Program-made: the position numbers and the translations under genes
Source of the DNA: Embleya sp040605455
Lineage (GTDB): Bacteria > Actinomycetota > Actinomycetes > Streptomycetales > Streptomycetaceae
Reading direction: 5' to 3'
NCBI RefSeq assembly: GCF_040605455.1
Contig: NZ_JBEXCV010000037.1
Coordinates: forward strand, 1 to 62,654
DNA length: 62,654 nucleotides
In this document: piece by piece, positions 41,933 through 50,445 of the stretch
Layout: each line of letters begins with the position of its first letter
Numbering within the stretch: position 1 is the stretch's first letter
The notes under the pieces: generated by a model
Seen by the model: only the letters and a program-made list of their open reading frames with translations
Told to the model about the DNA's origin: nothing
Databases searched by the model: none

Positions 41933-43141
41933 ATGAACTGGTCGGACCCGACGCGGCAGGACAGCGCGCGAGGGCGGGCGATCCGGATGTCGTGGTCGTT
42001 GTTGTGGCTGTTCTTCCTCACCCCGGTCGTGCACGACCTGGCGACCGGGGGCTACGGCCCGGCGCGGCTGGTGCTCGGCTCGTTCGGGCTGCTGGTGGTG
42101 GTGGTCTGCTACGTCTCGCTGGTGTTCGGCGGGATCGGCTGGTTCGGCCTGCTCGGCCGGGTGCAGAGCGCACTGCGCCGGGTGCTGGACACCGATCGCA
42201 CCCTGCAACTGACCTGCCTGCTGTTGTGGGCGACCTCGGTCGGGCTGATCCTGGCCTTCGACGACGAGTGGCTGGGTCTGATGGTCTACGTGTCGGTGTC
42301 GCTGGGCGCCGGGCTGCGCTTCCCGCAGTCGATGTGGGCGATCCTGGGCTGCGTGCTGACCGGGCTGGCCCTGGGCACGCTGCTGGACGCGGCCGGGAAC
42401 GACATCCTGGTGCTCGCGTTCGTCACGGTGCTCACCGGCGGCCTGATGATCGGGATGCGCCGACTCATGGAGACGCTGGTCGAGTTGCGCGAGGCCCGGG
42501 AGATCGTGGCCCAGCTCTCCGCGAACGAGGAGCGCCTGCGGATGGCCCGCGACCTGCACGACGTGCTCGGCCACTCGTTGTCGCTGATCACGCTCAAGAG
42601 CGAACTCGCCGGCCGATTCCTGCCCGGGCACGTCGAGCGCGCGGCGGAACAGGTCGCGGACATCGAGCGGGTCAGTCGGCAGGCGCTCGTGGACGTGCGC
42701 GAGGCGGTCGGCGGCTATCGACGCCCGACCTTCGCGGTCGAGCTGGCGGGCGCCCGGATCGCGGCCCGGGCGGTGGGCATCGAACTGGCCCTGCTGCCCG
42801 AACAGTGGCCGGTGTGCCCCGACCCGGAAGCCGAGGCGGTGCTCGCGTGGGCGCTGCGCGAGGCGGTCACGAACACGATGCGGCACAGCGGCGCGCGGCG
42901 CTGCACGGTCACGCTGGGCACGGGGCTGGTGTGGAGCCTGGACATCGCGGACGACGGGCGCGGTGCGGCACGCTGCGAGGGAAACGGGCTGAGCGGGCTG
43001 CGTGAGCGGTTCGCGCTGGCCGGCGGCGACCTTCGGGTGGGTGTTCCCGACGAGGGCCGCGGGTTCAGATTGACCGCTTCGGTCCCGGTGCTTCCCGGTA
43101 AGGGCGACGTGGGGCAGATCGATCCCGGGGTGAACCGCTAA
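41933..43141 (+). CDS. Sensor histidine kinase, DesK/NarL-type
   Basis: A 402-residue kinase with about five membrane helices in residues 15-165, no large extracellular domain, and a short coiled coil (EAREIVAQLSANEERLRMA). The HisKA_3 box is ARDLHDVLGHSLSLITLK with phospho-acceptor His209. The HATPase has EAVTNTMRHSGA (N-box), DIADDGRGA and GLSGLRERFA. Kinases with an intramembrane sensor such as DesK or LiaS detect changes in membrane state or antibiotics. ATG 41933 follows GGAGGA at an ideal distance. It is 10 bp from the response regulator. Confidence 0.95.
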   Translation: MNWSDPTRQDSARGRAIRMSWSLLWLFFLTPVVHDLATGGYGPARLVLGSFGLLVVVVCYVSLVFGGIGWFGLLGRVQSALRRVLDTDRTLQLTCLLLWATSVGLILAFDDEWLGLMVYVSVSLGAGLRFPQSMWAILGCVLTGLALGTLLDAAGNDILVLAFVTVLTGGLMIGMRRLMETLVELREAREIVAQLSANEERLRMARDLHDVLGHSLSLITLKSELAGRFLPGHVERAAEQVADIERVSRQALVDVREAVGGYRRPTFAVELAGARIAARAVGIELALLPEQWPVCPDPEAEAVLAWALREAVTNTMRHSGARRCTVTLGTGLVWSLDIADDGRGAARCEGNGLSGLRERFALAGGDLRVGVPDEGRGFRLTASVPVLPGKGDVGQIDPGVNR

Positions 43142-43151
43142 CGTTCGGGCC

Positions 43152-43757
43152 GTGATCAACGTGCTGCTCGCCGAGGACCAGGCCATGGTGCGCGAGGCGC
43201 TGGCCGCGTTGCTCGGCCTGGAGGAGGACATTCGTGTCGTCGCCCAGGTCGCGCGCGGAGACGAGGTGCTTCAGGCGGTTCGCACCAGTGGCGCCGACGT
43301 GGCACTGCTGGACATCGAGATGCCCGGCCAGGACGGCCTCGCCGCCGCCGCCGAGCTGCGCCGGGCCGTACCCGGGTGCCGGATCGTCATGCTGACCACG
43401 TTCGGCCGGCCCGGCTATCTGCGCCGGGCGATGGAGCTGGGCGCGGACGCGTTCCTGGTCAAGGACGCGCCGGCGGCCCAACTGGCCGACGCCGTCCGGC
43501 GGGTGCTGCGCGGTGAGCGGGTGATCGACCCCACGCTCGCGGCGACCGCGCTCTCGGTGGGCGCCGATCCGCTGACCGAGCGCGAGCGCGACGTGCTGCG
43601 TGCGGCGGCCGACGGCTCGACGGTGTCCGAGATCGCCTCGCGGCTGCACCTGTCCGAGGGCACCGTGCGCAACCACCTGTCCTCGTGCATCGGCAAGACG
43701 CACGCCCGCAATCGGGCGGACGCGGTGCGCATCGCGCACGAGAACGGCTGGTTGTGA
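43152..43757 (+). CDS. Response regulator, NarL/DesR family
   Basis: A 201-residue transcription factor. The receiver has the acidic pair EDQ near the N-terminus, phospho-acceptor Asp54 (LLDIEMPGQDG), Thr in MLTTFG and Lys in FLVKDAP. The GerE/LuxR helix-turn-helix is at about 137-195 (LTERERDVLRAAADGSTVSEIASRLHLSEGTVRNHLS). GTG 43152 is the start, 10 bp after the kinase stop. Its likely target is the 24-bp palindrome before the exporter genes. Confidence 0.95.
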   Translation: MINVLLAEDQAMVREALAALLGLEEDIRVVAQVARGDEVLQAVRTSGADVALLDIEMPGQDGLAAAAELRRAVPGCRIVMLTTFGRPGYLRRAMELGADAFLVKDAPAAQLADAVRRVLRGERVIDPTLAATALSVGADPLTERERDVLRAAADGSTVSEIASRLHLSEGTVRNHLSSCIGKTHARNRADAVRIAHENGWL

Positions 43758-44057
43758 GCGGCGGCCCGCACCGCGACGCCCGGGACCCCGAACCCGCCCG
43801 ATCCCGCCCGATCCCGAGGGTGAGCGGGACGAAGCGAAGTCGGGCGCAGCCTGCACACCCGGTCCGTGGGCATGCCACACCATGCCGTGATCCACGGCTC
43901 GTAGCCGGGGTTCGATACCCGAATCTCTCCTGTCGAGACAAAGGATCTTTCGTCTCGGTCGCCCGAACGGGTCGATGGGACACGGACCCGAAGGCCGGTA
44001 GAGTCCTCGTGCCCGGCGGCCGGAGTGCCGCCGGAGAGGATGTCGGAGGAAATGGGC
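43758..44057 (+). other. 300-bp intergenic region before the GH18 gene
   Basis: No gene is supported. A small hairpin with GGTTCGATACCC at about 43905-43921 looks like a tRNA T-arm, but no other tRNA arm accompanies it. A TCGAGACAAAGGATCTTTCGTCTC segment near 43935-43958 contains imperfect inverted repeats and could be a regulatory hairpin or operator for the secreted glycosidase. Confidence 0.45.
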
Positions 44058-45677
44058 ATGGGGTCGCACCGGGCAAGCGGTCCCGAGCCGGGTGCCGGTC
44101 GTCCGCGCCGAGAGCGGATCCGCTGGGCCGCCGCCAGTGCCGCGCTCGCCGCGCTGCCCGCCGCGCTGGTCGTGGCCCTGTCCGGGGACTCGCCCGGGCG
44201 CGACCACGTGCTCAGCGCCGACTACGTCCGCACCGGTTCGTGGCCCACCGGGTACAGCGGTCAGTACGTCCTGCGCAACCTGGGCTCCGACACGGTCAAG
44301 GGCTGGACGCTGCGCTTCGACCTGCCGGGGGGCACCCGGATCGCCAACGTATGGAACGGCCGCCTGGCACCGGCCACGGGCAAGTACACGGTGCGCAACG
44401 AGAATTGGAACAAGGCGCTGCGCCCGGGCGAGAGCATCGTGGTCGGCTTCGAGGTGCGCCGGGACGGCGCCGGCGTGGCGACCGCGAACGAACCGGCCCG
44501 CTCCGACGGCCCGATCGCGTGCACGATCAACGACAGGCCGTGCAACGTGTCCGTCCCGACCGCGTCCGGCGACCGCTCGGCCACGGCCGGGCCGATCCCG
44601 CCGATCGGCCCGCGCGACGGCACCGAACGGCACACCGCCACGCCCGCGCCCACCCCCACCGGCACCGGCACCGGCCGGGCAGGCGCCTCCACGACCACGT
44701 CGCCGACCCCGAACGCGAGCGGAACCGGCGGCGGTGCCGCGCCGCGCTCGGGCGCGGTCGAACACATCGCGCCCTACCTGGACATGACGCTCGCCGGTGC
44801 GCTCGACCCCACCCGGGCGGGCTCGGTCGGCGAGGTGCGCGAGCGCACGCTGGCCTACGTCGTGGACGGTGGCGGCTGCCGGCCGATGTGGGGCGGGGTG
44901 ACCCGACTCGACGACCCGGTGACCACCGGCCGGATCGCCTTGCTGCGTGATGCCGGTGGGACGATCCGGGTCGCCTTCGGCGGCGCCGGCGGCACCGATC
45001 TCGCCGCGTCCTGCGGCACGCCCGAGGAACTGGCGTCCGCCTACCGGCAGGTCCTGACCGCGACCGGGGCGACCGGGATGGACCTGGACATCGAGGGCCG
45101 CTCGCTGGTGCGCCCCGACGTGGTCCAGCGGCGCAACGCGGCGCTGTACCTGCTCCAGGAGGGCGCCCGGGCAGCCGGCCGGGCCGTGGACATCGGGTAC
45201 TCGCTGCCGGTGGACCCGCTCCAGGGGCTGGGCGACGAGGCCAAGGCGCTGCTGCGGGACGCCGTCGCGCAGCGGGTCGAGGTCTCCTACGTCAACGTCA
45301 AGGCGCTGAACTACGGCGCCGCGGTGGCCCCGCGACCGCAGGGCCGGATGGGCCAGTTCGCGAGCGACGCCGCACATGCCGTGCAGGGGCAGATCCGTGA
45401 GGTGTGGCCGCACCTGTCCGAGGAGCAGGCCTGGCGGCGGGTGTCGGTGACGGTGATGATCGGCCGCAACGACGTCGCGGGTGAGGTGTTCACACTCGAG
45501 GACGCGCGCAGGTTCGCCGAGTTTGCCCGGACGGTGCACCTGGGCCGGGTCGCGTGGTGGTCCGCCGCGCGGGACCGGCCGTGCCCCGACGGCTCCGACG
45601 CCGAGGCGGGCGCCGACCCCACATGCAGCGGGATCGCCCAGGACGCCGACGCGTTCCTGCGCATCCTGAGCGGCTGA
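44058..45677 (+). CDS. Secreted CBM2-GH18 chitinase-like glycosidase
   Basis: A 539-residue protein. Residues 17-42 form a signal anchor (RRERIRWAAASAALAALPAALVVAL). A family 2 carbohydrate-binding module follows at about 50-155 (YVRTGSWPTGYSGQYVLRNLGSDTVKGWTLRF, then IANVWNGRLAPATGKYTVRN). A Thr/Pro-rich linker leads to a GH18 barrel at about 235-539 with the active-site strand TGMDLDIEG, where Glu346 is the expected acid and Asp342/Asp344 its partners. The binding face and W-N residues suggest chitin or cellulose. ATG 44058 is chosen because GGAGG lies eight bases upstream; the frame stays open to a GTG at 44025. The signal peptide lacks an obvious cleavage site, so it may stay membrane-bound. 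Confidence 0.85.
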   Translation: MGSHRASGPEPGAGRPRRERIRWAAASAALAALPAALVVALSGDSPGRDHVLSADYVRTGSWPTGYSGQYVLRNLGSDTVKGWTLRFDLPGGTRIANVWNGRLAPATGKYTVRNENWNKALRPGESIVVGFEVRRDGAGVATANEPARSDGPIACTINDRPCNVSVPTASGDRSATAGPIPPIGPRDGTERHTATPAPTPTGTGTGRAGASTTTSPTPNASGTGGGAAPRSGAVEHIAPYLDMTLAGALDPTRAGSVGEVRERTLAYVVDGGGCRPMWGGVTRLDDPVTTGRIALLRDAGGTIRVAFGGAGGTDLAASCGTPEELASAYRQVLTATGATGMDLDIEGRSLVRPDVVQRRNAALYLLQEGARAAGRAVDIGYSLPVDPLQGLGDEAKALLRDAVAQRVEVSYVNVKALNYGAAVAPRPQGRMGQFASDAAHAVQGQIREVWPHLSEEQAWRRVSVTVMIGRNDVAGEVFTLEDARRFAEFARTVHLGRVAWWSAARDRPCPDGSDAEAGADPTCSGIAQDADAFLRILSG

Positions 45678-45740
45678 GTCCCGGCGTCGAAGCCGGTCGA
45701 GAGCGCGGTTGTCCGCCGCACCCGGGCCCGCTGCCGGGGC

Positions 45741-46580
45741 TCAGTTCAGCCGTGCCCGGGCGGCCTTGGCCTCGGCCAGCACACCCTCGGCGACCTTCGG
45801 GTCGATTCGCTCGACGAGTTCGGCGTACTCCTCCAACTGCCGGGCCCCGGCCGCGAACTGGCCGGTCTTGGCGAGCAGCGAGCCGCGCTCGTGGCGCAGC
45901 GCCGCCGGATGGCGCGGCAGCAGCAGGGACAGCTCGACCGCCCACAGCCGGGTCCAGGCGCCCTCGATGCCGCGCTCGGGCTGGGCGGCCCACGCGCGGA
46001 TGTTGTTGAGCACCCGGAGCAGGATCGCGGTCGGTCGGGCCGGCTGCAAAAGCGCCGGATCGCCCGCCTGGTCGCCCGCCTCCGCGGCCAGCCTGCGGGC
46101 CCGCGACACCGACAGCGGCACCCCGCCGTGGAACGGGTCGGCCAGCTCGAACGCGCCGTCCGGATCGCCGATCCCGACCACGAAATGTCCTGGCAACGCG
46201 ACGCCGTACACCGGCAGCCCGGCCCGTCGGCCCACCTCGATCCACACCACCGACAACAGGATCGGCAGTCCGCGTCGCCGGCGCAGCACCTCGTGCAGCA
46301 GCGACGAGCGCAGATCGGCGTAGTCCGACTGCTGCCCGAAGAAGCGGGCCCGACCGCCGAGCACGAGCGCGAGCGCCGCTGCGGCCCGCGCCGGGTCGTA
46401 CTCGGGACCCGCCTCGGCCCGCACGGCCGCCGCGAGTCGGTCCAGCTCGGCGGTGCCGGCGGCCGGGTCGAAGGTCGGATCGACCTCGACGCCCATCAGC
46501 AGTGCGGCCTCGGCCAGATCCACCTCGTCCGCCCGGACCACCGAGGCGAACCGGTCGCGTGGGTTCCCGGGGACGCTCAC
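45741..46580 (-). CDS. SirB1-like transglutaminase-fold protein
   Basis: A 279-residue protein. The N-terminal helix bundle (FASVVRADEVDLAEAALLMGVEVDP) leads to the core NDxxN-like segment ARFFGQQSDYADLRSSLLHEVLRRRRGLPILLSVVWIEVGRRAGLPVYGVALPGHFVV, typical of the SirB1/transglutaminase-like family. The catalytic Cys of true transglutaminases is replaced, so the role is unclear (peptide or protein interaction). A C-terminal TPR-like helix pair follows (ALRHERGSLLAKTGQFAAGARQLEEY). The start GTG 46580 overlaps the stop of the GNAT gene (GTGA), so both are cotranscribed. Confidence 0.85.
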   Translation of the reverse strand: MSVPGNPRDRFASVVRADEVDLAEAALLMGVEVDPTFDPAAGTAELDRLAAAVRAEAGPEYDPARAAAALALVLGGRARFFGQQSDYADLRSSLLHEVLRRRRGLPILLSVVWIEVGRRAGLPVYGVALPGHFVVGIGDPDGAFELADPFHGGVPLSVSRARRLAAEAGDQAGDPALLQPARPTAILLRVLNNIRAWAAQPERGIEGAWTRLWAVELSLLLPRHPAALRHERGSLLAKTGQFAAGARQLEEYAELVERIDPKVAEGVLAEAKAARARLN

Positions 46581-47542
46581 GGGCGTGCGACCGGCGATCG
46601 GCGGTAGTGGTAACCGTGGTGGTCGGTGAAGCCGAGCGCGTCGTAGAGCTCGCGGGCCGGCCGGTTGTCCGATTCCACCTGGAGCCACCCGGTGACCGCG
46701 CCGCTCGCCAGCGCCCGATCGGTCAGCGCCCGGACGATCGCCCGGGCGTGGCCCTGCCTGCGATGCGCCGGGTCGACCTCCAGGGCGGCGAAGCCCGCGT
46801 ACCGACCGAGCACGCACACGCGTCCGATCGCGATCGGCGCACCCGAGACCGGATCGCTCACGGTCGCGAACAGGGTGCCCGGCGGGCCCTGGAGCACGTG
46901 CCGCTCGGCGCCGCCGCCCGGGCGGCCCGCGACGTGGTGGTAGAGGGAGAGCCACGCGTCGGTGAGGGTGTCCTGCACCCGGACCGCACTCGCGTCCACG
47001 TCGTGCAGCACGTCCGCCGCGCGCACCAGTCGCCCGGTGCGCATCAGGGCATCGCCCTCCCCGAGCCATCCGGCCGCGTCGAGGAAGCGGTCGAACGGGT
47101 CGTCGTGCGCGACCTGGAACAGGGTCGGCAATCGGCGTTTCTCATACCAGCGATTCACTCGATCGAGTGCCTCCTGGAACGGGACGCCGGGCTCGCCCAG
47201 GACCAGCACCGAGTTGGCCCGTCGGGTGAACCCCTCGGCCGCGCGCAGCAGCCATTCGCCGAACGTGGCGACCTCCGGCGCGGGCCAGGACCGGCTGGCC
47301 ACGTCCTGCAATCGGGCCGGGGTGAGCCGCTGCACGGGCGGTGGGACCACCTTGGCGGCCACGATGCTCGCTTCGGCCACCCGGGCGATGCTGCCGTCCT
47401 TGCGGGTGATTGTCAGCACACCGTCGCGCCAGTCCACGAGGTCCCCCACGACGTCCGTGTAGGTCGCTCCGGAGTCCTCGGGCGGCAGCTCGCGGCGCAC
47501 CGACACGCGTCTGCCCACATCCCGTGGTGTGATCCTCTTCAC
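46577..47542 (-). CDS. GNAT family N-acetyltransferase with N-terminal extension
   Basis: A 321-residue protein. The first 110 residues form a beta-rich extension (VKRITPRDVGRRVSVRRELP, DVVGDLVDWRDGVLTITRKDG) common to an actinobacterial GNAT family. The acetyl-CoA site in the C-terminal domain is ALEVDPAHRRQGHARAIVRALTDRA, and the last strand LQVESDNRPARELYDALGF is the typical GNAT end. GTG 47542 is used because the family starts there; an ATG at 47608 would add 22 residues. The substrate is unknown. It is coupled to the SirB1-like gene downstream. Confidence 0.85.
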   Translation of the reverse strand: MKRITPRDVGRRVSVRRELPPEDSGATYTDVVGDLVDWRDGVLTITRKDGSIARVAEASIVAAKVVPPPVQRLTPARLQDVASRSWPAPEVATFGEWLLRAAEGFTRRANSVLVLGEPGVPFQEALDRVNRWYEKRRLPTLFQVAHDDPFDRFLDAAGWLGEGDALMRTGRLVRAADVLHDVDASAVRVQDTLTDAWLSLYHHVAGRPGGGAERHVLQGPPGTLFATVSDPVSGAPIAIGRVCVLGRYAGFAALEVDPAHRRQGHARAIVRALTDRALASGAVTGWLQVESDNRPARELYDALGFTDHHGYHYRRSPVARP

Positions 47543-47722
47543 CTGTCCGGCTTCCCCGATCCGTGCTGACCTCGTCCGCCCACGTCTGCTGACGTGTTCC
47601 CGGCCCACAGGTAAGGGCCACCTGCTAGGAGTAGGCCCCGGCCCACCGCGATACTAGTTGTGGGCACCGACGTTGCCGCGCTCCCGCGCACCCTGTACCG
47701 CCCGCATGAGGAGGAACCCGAC

Positions 47723-48049
47723 GTGACCTACGTCATCGCGCAGCCCTGCGTCGACCTGAAGGACAAGGCATGCATCGAGGAGTGCCCCGTCGACTGCATC
47801 TACGAGGGTGAGCGTGCGCTGTACATCCACCCCGACGAGTGCGTCGACTGTGGAGCCTGCGAGCCCGTCTGCCCGGTCGAGGCAATCTTCTACGAGGACG
47901 ACACCCCGGAGCAGTGGAAGGACTACTACAAGGCGAATGTGGAGTTCTTCGACGACCTCGGTTCGCCGGGCGGCGCCTCGAAGATGGGCCTGATCGCCAA
48001 GGACCACCCGCTCATCGCCGCGCTGCCGCCGCAGGCGACCGGCGAGTAG
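47723..48049 (+). CDS. fdxA: Seven-iron ferredoxin ([3Fe-4S]/[4Fe-4S])
   Basis: A 108-residue electron carrier. The first cluster set is QPCVDLKDKACIEECPVDCIY, the second CVDCGACEPVCPVEAIF, matching the 7Fe FdxA/FdxC family. The acidic C-terminal extension (YYKANVEFFDDLGSPGGASKMGLI) is characteristic. GTG 47723 follows GAGGAGG at a good distance and gives the usual TYVIAQPC start; the frame is open upstream to 47660. It lies 6 bp before the aminotransferase, a pairing conserved in actinobacteria. Confidence 0.96.
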   Translation: MTYVIAQPCVDLKDKACIEECPVDCIYEGERALYIHPDECVDCGACEPVCPVEAIFYEDDTPEQWKDYYKANVEFFDDLGSPGGASKMGLIAKDHPLIAALPPQATGE

Positions 48050-48055
48050 AGCGAC

Positions 48056-49219
48056 GTGACCGCTTCGCACAACGGTGCGGAAACGCCTACCGACCCCGCA
48101 GCCGCGCGGGGTCGGCGGGCGCGTCGCGTCACCGATCTGCTCCCCGTCTTCCCGTGGGACCGCCTCGAACCGTTCGGTGCGCGGGCGCGGGCCCACCCGG
48201 GCGGCGTGGTCGATCTTTCGGTGGGCACGCCCGTCGACCCCACCCCGGAGCTGATCCGGGACGCGCTGAGCGCGGCCGCCGACTCGCCCGGGTACCCGAC
48301 CGTGTACGGCAGGCCCGAACTGCGCGAGTCGATCGCCGCGTGGCTGGTTCGCCGACTCGGGATATCCGGCGCGAACCCGGACGCGGTGCTGCCGGTGATC
48401 GGCACCAAGGAACTGGTCGCGGCGCTGCCCCATCAGCTCGGGCTCGGCCCGGGCGACACGGTCGCGCACCCGGCACTTGCCTACCCCACCTACGACGTGG
48501 GTGCGCGGCTGGCCGGAGCCACGCCGCTCGCGGTGGTGGACGGCACCCTGCCGGATCCCGCCGGCGTGCGGATGATCTGGTTGAACTCGCCGGGCAACCC
48601 GCACGGCGCGGTGCGCTCGGTCGAGGAACTGCGCGCGGTGGTCGAGTGGGCTCGCGCGCACGACATCCTGGTGGTGTCCGACGAGTGCTACATCGAGCTG
48701 TGCTGGGACGCCCGGGCGGTCTCGGTGCTGCACCCGGACGTGTGCGGTGGCTCGCACGAGGGGCTGTTGGCCCTGCACTCGCTGTCCAAGCGCAGCAACC
48801 TGGCCGGCTACCGTGCGGGCTTCGTCACCGGCGACCTCGCGGTGATCCGCGAACTGCTCGCGGTGCGCAAGCACGCGGGGCACATCGTGCCGGGTCCGGT
48901 GCAGGCGGCGATGACCGTCGCCTTCGCCGACGACGAACACGTCGCGGTGCAAAAGGCCCGCTATGCGGCCCGGCGCGCGGCGCTGCGCGGTGCGCTGGAG
49001 TCGGCCGGCTTCCGGATCGAGCACTCCCAGGCGAGCCTGTACCTGTGGACCACGCGCGACGAGGACTGCTGGGACACCGTGGCGTGGTTCGCCGAGCGCG
49101 GCATCCTGGTCGCGCCGGGCGACTTCTACGGCCCGCTGGGCAACCGGCACGTACGGATCGCGTTCACCGCGACCGACGAGCGGGTGGCGGCCGGCGTGGA
49201 GCGCCTCAAGAACGGATGA
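48056..49219 (+). CDS. dapC: Succinyldiaminopimelate aminotransferase
   Basis: A 387-residue PLP enzyme (fold type I, aspartate aminotransferase family) transaminating N-succinyl-2-amino-6-ketopimelate to N-succinyl-LL-diaminopimelate in lysine and peptidoglycan precursor synthesis. The PLP lysine is Lys245 in HSLSKRSNLAGYRAGF. Other conserved sites are GYPTVYGRPELRESIA, LNSPGNPHGA (Asn-binding) and VSDECYIEL (Asp). GTG 48056 is the start. It follows fdxA and is 89 bp before dapE. dapD, which would supply the succinylated substrate, is not in the window. Confidence 0.93.
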   Translation: MTASHNGAETPTDPAAARGRRARRVTDLLPVFPWDRLEPFGARARAHPGGVVDLSVGTPVDPTPELIRDALSAAADSPGYPTVYGRPELRESIAAWLVRRLGISGANPDAVLPVIGTKELVAALPHQLGLGPGDTVAHPALAYPTYDVGARLAGATPLAVVDGTLPDPAGVRMIWLNSPGNPHGAVRSVEELRAVVEWARAHDILVVSDECYIELCWDARAVSVLHPDVCGGSHEGLLALHSLSKRSNLAGYRAGFVTGDLAVIRELLAVRKHAGHIVPGPVQAAMTVAFADDEHVAVQKARYAARRAALRGALESAGFRIEHSQASLYLWTTRDEDCWDTVAWFAERGILVAPGDFYGPLGNRHVRIAFTATDERVAAGVERLKNG

Positions 49220-49308
49220 GCGGTAGCACGGGTGACCGGACCGGCGAGGCCCGAATTACCTGATGCATCGTCAGATATCGCGTCCCGGGACAGGGATAGG
49301 CTGCCGGC

Positions 49309-50370
49309 ATGACCGTGAGGCTTGATCTGTCCCAGGACGCGGCGTCGCTCACCGCGCAGCTCGTCGACATCCCGTCCGTCAGTGGCGGCGAGCGTGTGCT
49401 CGCCGACGCGGTGGAGGAGGCGCTGCGCGCCCATCCGCACCTGACCGTCCACCGGGACGGCGATTCGGTGGTCGCGCGCACCGACCTCGGGCGGTCCGAA
49501 CGCATCCTGATCGCGGGTCACCTGGACACCGTCCCGATCGCGGACAACCTGCCGTCCCGGATCGAGGGTCCGCTGATGTACGGCTGCGGCACGTCGGACA
49601 TGAAGAGCGGCGTCGCGGTACAACTGCGTCTCGCCGCACACTTGGTCGAGCCCAATCGCGACGTCACCTACGTGTTCTACGACTGCGAGGAGATCGAGGC
49701 GTCCCGCAACGGGCTGCTGCGGCTGGCGAACACTCGTCCGGAGTGGCTCGTCGCCGACTTCGCGGTGCTGATGGAGCCGACCGGCGGCGCGGTCGAGGGC
49801 GGGTGCCAGGGCACGCTGCGGGTGCGGATCACCACGCTCGGTACCCGAGCACACTCGGCCCGCTCGTGGTTGGGCGACAACGCGATCCACGCCGCGGCGC
49901 CGATCCTGACCCGGTTGCAGGGCTACGAGGCGGCCAGGGTGGTGATCGACGGGCTCGAGTATCGCGAGGGGCTCAGCGCGGTCGGGATCGAGGGCGGCGT
50001 GGCGGGCAACGTGATCCCCGACGCGTGCACGGTGACGGTCAACTTCCGGTTCGCGCCCAACCGCAGTGTCGAGCAGGCGTTCGAGCACGTGCGGGAGGTG
50101 TTCGCCGGTTTCGACGTGGTGCTCACCGATGCGGCCGCGGGCGCGCTGCCCGGTCTGGACCGACCCGCCGCAGCGGCGTTCGTGGCGGCGATCGGGACCC
50201 CGCCGCGGGCCAAATTCGGCTGGACCGACGTGGCGCGGTTCTCCGCGATGGGCATCCCCGCGGTCAACTACGGGCCCGGCGACCCCAACCTCGCGCACAA
50301 GCGGGACGAGCACGTGGAGATCGCACTGATCGGGGACAGCGAGGAGCGGCTCCTGCACTGGCTTCGGTAA
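49309..50370 (+). CDS. dapE: Succinyl-diaminopimelate desuccinylase
   Basis: A 353-residue M20 family zinc hydrolase releasing succinate from N-succinyl-LL-diaminopimelate. The metal motifs are AGHLDTVP (His, Asp), YGCGTSDMKSG (bridging Asp), YDCEEIEAS (catalytic and metal Glu) and MEPTGGAVEGGCQG; the terminal His is in NLAHKRDEHVEI. A dimerisation domain (GTLRVRITTLGTRAHSA) separates these. It is the actinobacterial DapE length. It is 89 bp after dapC and the two enzymes act consecutively. Confidence 0.96.
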   Translation: MTVRLDLSQDAASLTAQLVDIPSVSGGERVLADAVEEALRAHPHLTVHRDGDSVVARTDLGRSERILIAGHLDTVPIADNLPSRIEGPLMYGCGTSDMKSGVAVQLRLAAHLVEPNRDVTYVFYDCEEIEASRNGLLRLANTRPEWLVADFAVLMEPTGGAVEGGCQGTLRVRITTLGTRAHSARSWLGDNAIHAAAPILTRLQGYEAARVVIDGLEYREGLSAVGIEGGVAGNVIPDACTVTVNFRFAPNRSVEQAFEHVREVFAGFDVVLTDAAAGALPGLDRPAAAAFVAAIGTPPRAKFGWTDVARFSAMGIPAVNYGPGDPNLAHKRDEHVEIALIGDSEERLLHWLR

Positions 50371-50445
50371 CGAGCCGGCGCACCGTTCGCGGTGGTTCCC
50401 GGTAAATCCGATCACCCGTTGCCCCCGGCGTGACAGGGTGGCCGG

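Noticed and set aside
43905..43921. A GGGGTTCGATACCC hairpin resembling a tRNA T-arm
   Set aside because: No anticodon or acceptor arms pair with flanking sequence; a tRNA fold is not supported.
44058..45677. Assigning a named chitinase gene
   Set aside because: The first active-site Asp is missing and the substrate cannot be inferred.
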